A stretch of DNA of 64,000 nucleotides from Alteraurantiacibacter aquimixticola (lineage in GTDB: Bacteria; Pseudomonadota; Alphaproteobacteria; Sphingomonadales; Sphingomonadaceae): NCBI RefSeq assembly GCF_004965515.1, contig NZ_SSHH01000002.1, positions 516,840 through 580,839 of the forward strand, in the 5' to 3' direction. Below are positions 57,573-64,000 of this stretch, one piece after another (within the stretch, counting starts at the first letter, position 1; every line of letters begins with the position of its first letter). The translations under genes were made by a program, and so were the position numbers. Under the pieces are notes generated by a model. The model searched no databases, was not told where the DNA came from, and worked only from the letters and a program-made list of their open reading frames with translations.

Positions 57573-58811
57573 TTATTCGGTCGCTTCTTCGGGGATGGGA
57601 TACTCGTCCCCTTCCCACTCATGGGAAGAGACCTCCTGCATGCCTTCGACCAGTTCGATCTCGAACGCACCGCCCTGTCCGATCGAGCTGGCGCGGATGC
57701 GCAGCCGCTCCAGCCAGTCGCCGTCCTCTGCCAGCGGGGAGAGGTCGATGGCGATGCGCGAATTCAGCTCCTCGCCTCCATCGTCGTCGCTCATCATGCT
57801 GGCAAAGCCGAGCGGGCTTTCGAAGCCGAGTTCCAGGAAGGGATCGACCCCGCTCGGGAAATCCTCGTCCTCGAACAGCGGCGTGGTGAGGTTCACCGTC
57901 ACCTCGCCCTTGCCGCGGCGGATGGCCGTGATGACCTCGGGCGTCAGCTGGTAGGTGATTTCGGACGGATCGAGCGACCCGGTCTCATAACCGGTGCCGA
58001 GATAGCCGCCGACACGCTCGCCCAGGCCCAGCACCTGCTGCGGTGACTGGATGGTGTGGGTGCGCGGTTCAGCGAGGCGCAAAGTGTAATGGCCAAAGCT
58101 GTCACCATAGGCCTGCGTGGCGATTGTATAGGTTCCGCTTTCGGGCAGCACCAAGCGCAGCAGCGAATTGAGCCCGCCGCCGCCATCGTCATTGCTGTCC
58201 AGTTCTTCGCCCTGGTCGCCGCTGCCTTTGTAGATCGAAAGCAGCGGATCGAGCGTGTCATCGTCGGCGATGAGAGCCGCCTCAACCAACTGACCTGCCT
58301 CACCGGTGATGGTGTAGAGGTGGCGCCCGCCCGCCGTCAGTTCGCCGCCTTCCTTGCCACCGAAGGCAATGGGCTGGATCGCCCGGGGTGCGACCGTGCC
58401 GGGCCGCAGGACCAGCTGGAAAGCGCCGCCGGTCTCATTCTCGGAAAAGAGGTCATAGGCGCTGACGGCAATCTCGACCTGCTGGCCATTTGCCGAATAG
58501 ACGCTGCCGCGCGAGCCAAGGCCCACGCCGCCGTCATCATCCTCCACCAGCACTTCGCCCGTGGCGGCATCGGTGATTGTCAGCGTCGGATCGAGCGCGC
58601 TGTCACCGGTGGGCATGACATCCACCTGCAGCGAAGTGCCCGGCGCCATCGTGTAGCGATAGACAACCGGCGCGCCTTCCACCGCGCCTTCGAATGTCAG
58701 CACATCGCTTACCTCTCCATCGAGATCGCGCACCTGTGCAGTGGCAGCAAGCGGTGTGAGCAGCGCGGCCGAAGCCAGCAGCAGCGCGGCCTTGCTCCAT
58801 GCAATTGTCAT
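57573..58811 (-). CDS. secreted PPC-domain repeat protein
   Basis: 412 residues from ATG 58811. Signal peptide ends PLAATA-Q. Two to three bacterial pre-peptidase C-terminal (PPC)-like beta-sandwich repeats (~45-140, ~165-260) each carry an acidic calcium-type loop: LDPTLTITDAATGEVLVEDDDGG and LDPLLSIYKGSGDQGEELDSNDDGG (quoted in part: LVEDDDGG, ELDSNDDGG). A last domain (~280-400) has a further MMSDDDGGEELN loop. No protease domain is attached, so it is a free-standing adhesin- or matrix-like protein. Confidence 0.7.
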   Translation of the reverse strand: MTIAWSKAALLLASAALLTPLAATAQVRDLDGEVSDVLTFEGAVEGAPVVYRYTMAPGTSLQVDVMPTGDSALDPTLTITDAATGEVLVEDDDGGVGLGSRGSVYSANGQQVEIAVSAYDLFSENETGGAFQLVLRPGTVAPRAIQPIAFGGKEGGELTAGGRHLYTITGEAGQLVEAALIADDDTLDPLLSIYKGSGDQGEELDSNDDGGGGLNSLLRLVLPESGTYTIATQAYGDSFGHYTLRLAEPRTHTIQSPQQVLGLGERVGGYLGTGYETGSLDPSEITYQLTPEVITAIRRGKGEVTVNLTTPLFEDEDFPSGVDPFLELGFESPLGFASMMSDDDGGEELNSRIAIDLSPLAEDGDWLERLRIRASSIGQGGAFEIELVEGMQEVSSHEWEGDEYPIPEEATE

Positions 58812-58892
58812 GACAGTCCCCTTAAAATTCATGCCCAAAGGCCAGCCCCACAGGCAGCATGTTTGCCTTAGCAGGTCAAAGCTTAATGCCGC

Positions 58893-59417
58893 CTAGTGCG
58901 GCCATTCATCTTCGAGGAGGCCCCACAGCCAGGTGTCGCACCAGCCGATATGCGTCTTCATCGCATCGCGCAGATGCGCCTCGCGCGTAAAGCCGAGGCT
59001 GCGGACGAGGCGGTTGCTGGCCGTGTTGCGCGGATCGATATCGGCAAACAGGCGATGCGCGCCCTCGCTGCGGAAGAGATGGGTGACCAGCGCGGAAACA
59101 CATTCGCGGGCAATGCCCTGCCGCTGCATGTTGGGAAGGATCATGTAGCCGATCTCGAACACGCCTTCGAGCCGGGCGCCGGCATAGACGGTCATCACCG
59201 GATCGCCGCCACCATGCGGAACGGGAATCCATGTGCGCCCGCCGCTATTCGGATCGAACAGGTATTCGCGAAAGCTCTCGACATCCGCAAAGGGCGCGCG
59301 GCTCCAATAGCGCATGTGGCCAGGATCGCTGTAGGCGGGAAACAGCGCATGCTCGTCGCCGGCTTGCGCAGGCCGCATGGTGAAGCGTTCGGTGGTGAGC
59401 GTGGGGACTTCGGTCAC
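58893..59417 (-). CDS. GNAT acetyltransferase, RimJ/RimL type
   Basis: 174 residues. LTTERFTMRPAQAGDEHALF at the start, IGYMILPNMQRQGIARECVS with the acetyl-CoA loop (QRQGIA), and DIDPRNTASNRLVRSLGFTR. It acetylates amino groups of unknown targets. Its ATG overlaps the stop of the LysR gene (ATGA), so the two are co-expressed. Confidence 0.85.
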   Translation of the reverse strand: MTEVPTLTTERFTMRPAQAGDEHALFPAYSDPGHMRYWSRAPFADVESFREYLFDPNSGGRTWIPVPHGGGDPVMTVYAGARLEGVFEIGYMILPNMQRQGIARECVSALVTHLFRSEGAHRLFADIDPRNTASNRLVRSLGFTREAHLRDAMKTHIGWCDTWLWGLLEDEWPH

Positions 59418-60205
59418 TCGCCGACCAAATGGCTAACGAGCGCCTTCACCTTCTTCTGCCGCCACTGCGGACGCGGGGCGATGAGCCAGTAGGCGCGGCG
59501 GCAATCCTCTTCTTCGTCCAGCTTGACCAAGCGGCCGTTCTCCAGCGCCTCTGCCACCAGCGGATAGGGCATGGTCGCACGGCCCAGGCCTGCAAGCGCG
59601 GAGGACAGCGCCTGTCCGGCATTACCGACCTGCAACAACACGTCCTCACCCTCCGGCGCGGGGAAAGCGGGCCAGCTGATCCAGCCATCGGCGGCATCGG
59701 GCGTGGCGACGGTCACGCGGCAGCCGGGCGCCAGCTGTACACCCTCATGCTCGCCCGGCCCTTCGACGAGGCGAATGGCGACATCGAGATTGGCCTCGGT
59801 GAAATCGGCGTCCTCATCGGCGATCAGCTGGTAGCGGACCTCCGGGTTCTCGGCGCGGAAGGCGGCAAGGCGCGGCGCCAGCCACTGGGCATAGAATTCG
59901 CGCGGCACGGCAATGGTGTAGTTGGAGGAGGACTGCCCCGCCTGCATCGCCTGCACGCTTTCCTCGAAACGCAGGAAGCCTTCGCGCAAGGGATCAAGCC
60001 CGGCCACAGCCTCGTCGGTCAGTTCCAGGCCCTTGGAAGTGCGGCGGAACAGCACCACGCCCAGCACATCTTCCAGCGCGCGGATCTGCTGACCGACGGC
60101 AGCAGGCGTCACCGCCAGCTCGTCCGCAGCACGGGTAAAGCTGAGGTGCCGCGCGGCGGCATCGAACACGCGCAGGGCGTTGAGGGGAAGGTGTGTACGC
60201 TTCAT
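59414..60205 (-). CDS. LysR family transcriptional regulator
   Basis: 263 residues from ATG 60205. N-terminal winged helix (LNALRVFDAAARHLSFTRAA; DELAVTPAAVGQQIRALEDV) of the GcvA/AmpR-like type, then the effector-binding domain. The frame to 60310 adds no conserved part. It is coupled to the GNAT gene and divergent from the M14 peptidase gene, which it may regulate. The effector domain is slightly short. Confidence 0.88.
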   Translation of the reverse strand: MKRTHLPLNALRVFDAAARHLSFTRAADELAVTPAAVGQQIRALEDVLGVVLFRRTSKGLELTDEAVAGLDPLREGFLRFEESVQAMQAGQSSSNYTIAVPREFYAQWLAPRLAAFRAENPEVRYQLIADEDADFTEANLDVAIRLVEGPGEHEGVQLAPGCRVTVATPDAADGWISWPAFPAPEGEDVLLQVGNAGQALSSALAGLGRATMPYPLVAEALENGRLVKLDEEEDCRRAYWLIAPRPQWRQKKVKALVSHLVGE

Positions 60206-60324
60206 CGGAAGGCGCGATGTAGTCGCCAGCCGTTGCCGGGGCAAGCACCACGCGCGCGAAAGGCTTGACCCGTTGCAGGCGAAACGACAGGACCACAGTT
60301 CCACTCTCACAGCCGGAGCACTGA

Positions 60325-62940
60325 ATGATCCGCTTCCTCGCCGCTGCCGCCTTCTCCCTGCTCGCCCTCGCCAGCCCCGCCCATGCGCAAAGCATGCTGG
60401 ACGGCACCTTCGCCGAGGACATTCCCACTCTGGAGCAGGTGGCCGGCCATCGTAGCGGCGCGCGGATCACTCCGCCGGAACAGGCCGTCGCCTATTTCGA
60501 GGCGCTGGCCGAGGCCGCACCAGACCGTTTCCGGATCTTTGAATATGCCACCAGCTGGGAAGGCCGCCCGCTAGTCTATGCCGTGGTAACGAGCGCGGAC
60601 AACATGGCGCGGCTCGAGGCGGTGCAGGCCGACCTGACGCGGCTGGGCAACGGCACCCCGCCCGCGCAGCTCGCCAATATCCTCCCCGTCACCTGGCTCA
60701 CCTATGGCGTGCACGGGAACGAGATTTCCTCCACCGACGCGGCGCTGTCGCTCGCCTATCATCTGCTGGCGAGCGAGGGAGACGCCATCGTCGATGCCAT
60801 CATGGCCAACACCATCGTGGTGATCGATCCCAGCCAGAACCCCGATGGCCGCGCGCGCTTCGTGCATGAATACCGCCAGCAGCTGGGCATCCAGGCCTTT
60901 GGCGATCGCGGCACGGCGGGGCATGACGAGCCCTGGCCCGGCGGGCGCACCAACCACTACCTTTTCGACCTGAACCGCGACTGGTTCGCCCTTACCCAGC
61001 CCGAAACGCGCGGCAAGGTGGCCGCGGTGCGGGACTGGCATCCGGTGGTGCTGGTCGATGCGCATGAGATGGGCGGGGATGAGAGTTATTTCTTCCCGCC
61101 TTCCGCCGATCCCTTCAACCCACATATCCCGCAGGACCAGCGCGACAAGCAGATGCTGCTCGGCCGCAATATCGCCACGTGGATGGACCGTTTCGGCCAG
61201 CCCTATTTCACCCGTGAGGTCTTCGACGCCTTCTATCCCGGCTATGGCGACACCTGGCCCACGCTGAACGGATCGATCGCGATGACTTTCGAGCAGGCGA
61301 GCGCGCGCGGCCTTGTGTGGGAGCGCAAGGACGGCACCATGCTGACCTATGCCGATGGCGTGCGTAACCACTTCCTCTCCACGCTGGCGACCGCGCAGAC
61401 CGTGGCCGAGAACCCGAACCTGTTCCTCAACGACTATGCCGCCTATCGCCGCAGCGCGATAAGCGGTGGCGCGGGCACCGGCACCTATGTGATCGACCTG
61501 TCGCAGAAGCGCTGGAATGCCGAACAGCTGGCGCGCCGCCTCGCCTTCCAGGGGATTGCGGTGTCGCGCGTGGCCGGCCCCGCCACGGCTTGCGGCAGGC
61601 GCTATCCGGCGGGCTATCTCGCGGTCAGCCGCAGCCAGGGCGCTGCGCGGCTGATCCGCAGCCTGCTCGATGCGACGACGGATCTTCCGGCGGACTATAT
61701 CGCCGGACAGGAAGCCCGGCGCGATGCGGACCTGCCGCACGAGCTCTACGACACCACCGCATGGTCGGTCGGCATGATGAGCGGGCTCGACGTCGCACTA
61801 TGCGGCTCTGCAGCCACCGGCAGCGCGATTTCGGCCGAGGATCCGGTGACCGCCCGCGCCGATGCGCCGGGTGCCTTCGGCCTTGCCGTGCGCTGGACCG
61901 ATAGCGGTCAGGTGCGCCTCGTTGCCGAAGCGCTGCGCGCCGGGCTGGTGGGCCGCACGTCCGACACGGCCTTTACCGCAGGCGCGGAAAGCTTCCCGCG
62001 CGGCAGCGTCGTCTTCTCCCGCGGCGACAATGCGGAGAAGATCGACGAGCTGACCATGCTGGCATCGCGCATCGGCGCGGAAGTCATCGCGCTCGACAGC
62101 GGCTGGGTCGATAGCGGGCCCAATCTCGGCAGCGACAAGTTCGTGCGGCTGACCATGCCGCGCGTCGCCATGCTGTGGGACGACGGGGTGAACCCGCTTT
62201 CGGCGGGCGCGATGCGCTATGTGCTCGAACAGCGGCTGGGCATCGCGGTGGCGCCGATCCGCACGGGCAGCGTCGATCCATCCGTGCTATCCGCCTTCCA
62301 GGTGCTGCTGGTGCCCGATGGCAATTATGGCCGCGCGCTGGGCAATGATGGCCGCTCCGCCATTGCTTCCTATGCCCGCAATGGCGGCGTGGTAGTGGTG
62401 CTGGGAGATGCGATGGCGGGCTTCAGCGATGGCGACAACGCGCTCTTCGCCCTCGCCCGCGAGACGGCATTGGGCACCGATCCCACGGATGAGGAAGGGA
62501 GCGAGCGCCTCGTCGCCGGGAGCGAGATCGGGGATGAGGGCGATTACCGCGAGGCCATCGCCGATCCCTCACGCCGTCCGGATATCCTTCCCGGCGCGCT
62601 GCTCAATACCGCGATCGATCGCAACGTCTTCCTCTCCGCAGGCTATGACGATGCGGCCCCGGTGGTCTTTGCCGCCGGCGATTTGATCTTCGCCCCGCTG
62701 GGCCGCGATGCCGGCCACAATGTCGTGCGTTTCGCCGATGCCGGCAACCTGCTGGCCAGCGGCTATATGTGGGACGAGAACCGGCGGCAGATGGCGTTCA
62801 AGCCCTTCATGGTCGCGCAGCCTGCCGGCAGCGGCATGGCCATCGGCTTCACGCATGATCCGTCGCAGCGCGGCTATCTCGATGGGCTGGACATGCTGAT
62901 CGCCAATGCGGTGCTGATTGCTCCGGCGCGGGTGAGGTAA
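60325..62940 (+). CDS. secreted M14 family zinc carboxypeptidase
   Basis: 871 residues. Signal peptide MIRFLAAAAFSLLALASPAHA. The M14 domain (~50-370) has zinc ligands in TYGVHGNEISS (H-x-x-E) and the third His in LVDAHEMGG, plus substrate Arg in LNRDWFALTQPETRGK. The following ~480 residues are a non-catalytic alpha/beta region that includes a class I glutamine-amidotransferase-like fold (VVVVLGDAMAGFSDG). Periplasmic peptide degradation is likely. A hairpin 62954-62981 after the stop may terminate it. Confidence 0.85.
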   Translation: MIRFLAAAAFSLLALASPAHAQSMLDGTFAEDIPTLEQVAGHRSGARITPPEQAVAYFEALAEAAPDRFRIFEYATSWEGRPLVYAVVTSADNMARLEAVQADLTRLGNGTPPAQLANILPVTWLTYGVHGNEISSTDAALSLAYHLLASEGDAIVDAIMANTIVVIDPSQNPDGRARFVHEYRQQLGIQAFGDRGTAGHDEPWPGGRTNHYLFDLNRDWFALTQPETRGKVAAVRDWHPVVLVDAHEMGGDESYFFPPSADPFNPHIPQDQRDKQMLLGRNIATWMDRFGQPYFTREVFDAFYPGYGDTWPTLNGSIAMTFEQASARGLVWERKDGTMLTYADGVRNHFLSTLATAQTVAENPNLFLNDYAAYRRSAISGGAGTGTYVIDLSQKRWNAEQLARRLAFQGIAVSRVAGPATACGRRYPAGYLAVSRSQGAARLIRSLLDATTDLPADYIAGQEARRDADLPHELYDTTAWSVGMMSGLDVALCGSAATGSAISAEDPVTARADAPGAFGLAVRWTDSGQVRLVAEALRAGLVGRTSDTAFTAGAESFPRGSVVFSRGDNAEKIDELTMLASRIGAEVIALDSGWVDSGPNLGSDKFVRLTMPRVAMLWDDGVNPLSAGAMRYVLEQRLGIAVAPIRTGSVDPSVLSAFQVLLVPDGNYGRALGNDGRSAIASYARNGGVVVVLGDAMAGFSDGDNALFALARETALGTDPTDEEGSERLVAGSEIGDEGDYREAIADPSRRPDILPGALLNTAIDRNVFLSAGYDDAAPVVFAAGDLIFAPLGRDAGHNVVRFADAGNLLASGYMWDENRRQMAFKPFMVAQPAGSGMAIGFTHDPSQRGYLDGLDMLIANAVLIAPARVR

Positions 62941-62953
62941 TCGTTTGTTGCCT

Positions 62954-62981
62954 CAGGCGCCGGCGGGGCATCCGCCCCCTG
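62954..62981 (+). terminator. possible terminator after the M14 gene
   Basis: CAGG...GGCGG-ggcat-CCGCC...CCTG stem, 13 bases after the stop, with only a weak T-rich tail (GCTTTCCTC). Confidence 0.3.
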
Positions 62982-63089
62982 GCTTTCCTCACCGCTATTC
63001 GCTCTGCTCGGCTACGAGCCGGCTGCGGGCGCGCATTCGCGCTTGCGGTCGCGTTGCGGCCGGAGGTGAGCAGCCAGCTGCCTGATCTA

Positions 63090-63482
63090 TTATTCCGCCG
63101 GGGCGGTGAGCGGGAAGTGCGGGATCGCCACGTCGAACAGCGATCCGTCCACCGCGCTGAAGGTGTAGTGCCCTTCCATCGCGCCATGCGGCACGGTCAG
63201 CTCACAGCCGGAGACGTAATCATGCGTCTGGCCGGGCGCGAGCACCGGGGTTTCCCCGACCACGCCTTCGCCATCGACGATGTTCACCATTCCGCGCGAG
63301 TCGCTGATTCGCCAGTGCCGCGTACGCAGCTGGATCGTGTCATCCCGGCCGTTTTCCAGCCGCACGTGATAGACCCAGAACCAGCGCCCCGCCTCGACGC
63401 GCGACTGTTCAGGCATGAAGTTGACAGACACGCGCACAGTCACGCCCGCCGTAATGGCGACGTGCTGGAACAGCGAGTTCAT
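63090..63482 (-). CDS. apaG: ApaG protein
   Basis: 130 residues from the ATG at 63482 (MNSLFQHVAITAGVTVRVSV); two ATG at 63500/63497 would add six residues. FVYHVRLEN-type segment FWVYHVRLENGRDDTIQLRT, RHWRISDSRG and GCELTVPHGAMEGHYTF are ApaG (DUF525) signatures. An Fn3-like single domain, linked in enterobacteria to cobalt/magnesium resistance; biochemical role unclear. Confidence 0.9.
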   Translation of the reverse strand: MNSLFQHVAITAGVTVRVSVNFMPEQSRVEAGRWFWVYHVRLENGRDDTIQLRTRHWRISDSRGMVNIVDGEGVVGETPVLAPGQTHDYVSGCELTVPHGAMEGHYTFSAVDGSLFDVAIPHFPLTAPAE

Positions 63483-63565
63483 GGCATCCCGGATCATCAT
63501 CGAGTCGCGAGCCTAGCGGGTTTGCAGGCGGCGGCAAGGGGAGATGGCGAACTTGCCCCCGGCTC

Positions 63566-64000
63566 CTAGCTTTTACCGGCCTCTACCATGTCGATCGGGG
63601 CACGCAGCGACCAGCGAATGCCTTCCGGAGCATAGAGGATATCGGCATCGCTTCCGAAAGTGCGCTTGGGAATCTCCGAGATCAGCGTGCTGCCAAAGCC
63701 CTTTCGCTGCGGAGGGGAAACTTCGGGCCCTCCGCTTTCCTGCCAGCTCATCGAAAAACCCGTCGCGGCATCCACAGCCCAGCTGATTTCGACTTTGCCG
63801 GCATCGACCGAGAGCGCACCGTATTTGAGCGAATTGGTCGCCAGTTCGTGCAGCGCCATGCCGATGGTTTCCGCCGCGCGTGGCGTCAGCGGAATATCGG
63901 GCCCGTCGGTGACGATGGTCCCCGGCGCGTCCTCGACAAAGGCAAGCTGCAGACGGACCAGCTCATCCAGCGGGACTTCGCGCCATTCGCGGCGGACGAG
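63566..64000 (-). CDS. HWE-type sensor histidine kinase, C-terminal part (partial)
   Basis: The frame enters at the right edge and runs to the stop at 63566, about 144 residues. It has the N box MALHELATNSLKYGALS and the later GFGSTLISEIPKRTFGSD, features of HWE/HisKA_2 kinases common in alphaproteobacteria. EWREVPLDELVRLQLAFVED lies before the N box. The sensor and phospho-acceptor His are outside the window, so the stimulus is unknown. Confidence 0.85.
   Translation of the reverse strand, partial: LVRREWREVPLDELVRLQLAFVEDAPGTIVTDGPDIPLTPRAAETIGMALHELATNSLKYGALSVDAGKVEISWAVDAATGFSMSWQESGGPEVSPPQRKGFGSTLISEIPKRTFGSDADILYAPEGIRWSLRAPIDMVEAGKS

Overview
The window is chromosomal DNA of a high-GC alphaproteobacterium. 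It is most likely a member of the Sphingomonadales close to the Erythrobacteraceae. This placement is inferred from recognised protein families and gene order (ribosomal-protein cluster, mdh-sucD-sucA-sucB-lpd cluster, sphingomonad-type HTH and membrane proteins); no database search was possible. Genes are tightly packed, with many ATGA and TGATG overlaps. Rickettsia/REP-like palindromic repeats are scattered between genes, and one lies inside a gene. No tRNA, rRNA, CRISPR array, insertion sequence or integrase was found.

Region 1 (1-10.5 kb). A Slam-type outer-membrane lipoprotein exporter sits next to a TbpB-like surface lipoprotein whose reading frame breaks at a run of seven G. Next come an RNA 2',3'-cyclic phosphodiesterase and a lipoprotein M3 peptidase. 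A complete vitamin B12 uptake operon follows (btuB-btuF-btuC-btuD) under a cobalamin riboswitch. The signal peptide of BtuF is largely encoded by a palindromic repeat.

Region 2 (10.5-28.7 kb). A SleB-type cell-wall hydrolase, a small unknown protein and a membrane GGDEF-EAL protein precede the TCA cluster mdh, sucD, sucA, sucB, lpd, which has three small envelope-type proteins interspersed. After this come a VOC protein, a PepSY membrane protein, a TRIC/UPF0126 channel-like protein, two tandem paralogous secreted proteins and a secreted prolyl oligopeptidase.

Region 3 (28.7-50.5 kb, all minus strand). The str, S10, spc and alpha ribosomal-protein operons run in order from rpsL to rplQ, with fusA, tuf, secY, adk and rpoA. 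Two unrelated genes interrupt them: an Stf0-like sulfotransferase between rpmD and rplO, and a secreted SRPBCC protein between adk and rpsM. Candidate promoters with 17-bp spacers precede rpsL, rpsJ, rplO and rpsM. The S10 leader holds a terminator-like structure that may be an attenuator.

Region 4 (50.5-64 kb). A compact four-gene minus-strand cassette encodes a LuxR-type HTH protein with a C-terminal membrane anchor, a small helical protein, a membrane protein and a MarR-like protein. It is divergent from a terminase-small-subunit-like HTH gene. Downstream are a large secreted G8-domain/beta-helix protein (CEMIP-like), a secreted protein of unknown function, a secreted PPC-repeat protein, a GNAT-LysR pair, a secreted M14 carboxypeptidase, ApaG, and the C-terminal part of an HWE-type histidine kinase cut by the right edge.

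The best candidates for something undescribed are the membrane-anchored LuxR cassette, the Slam/TbpB-like pair with its poly-G break, the repeat-derived BtuF signal peptide, and the cargo genes embedded in the ribosomal-protein operons.
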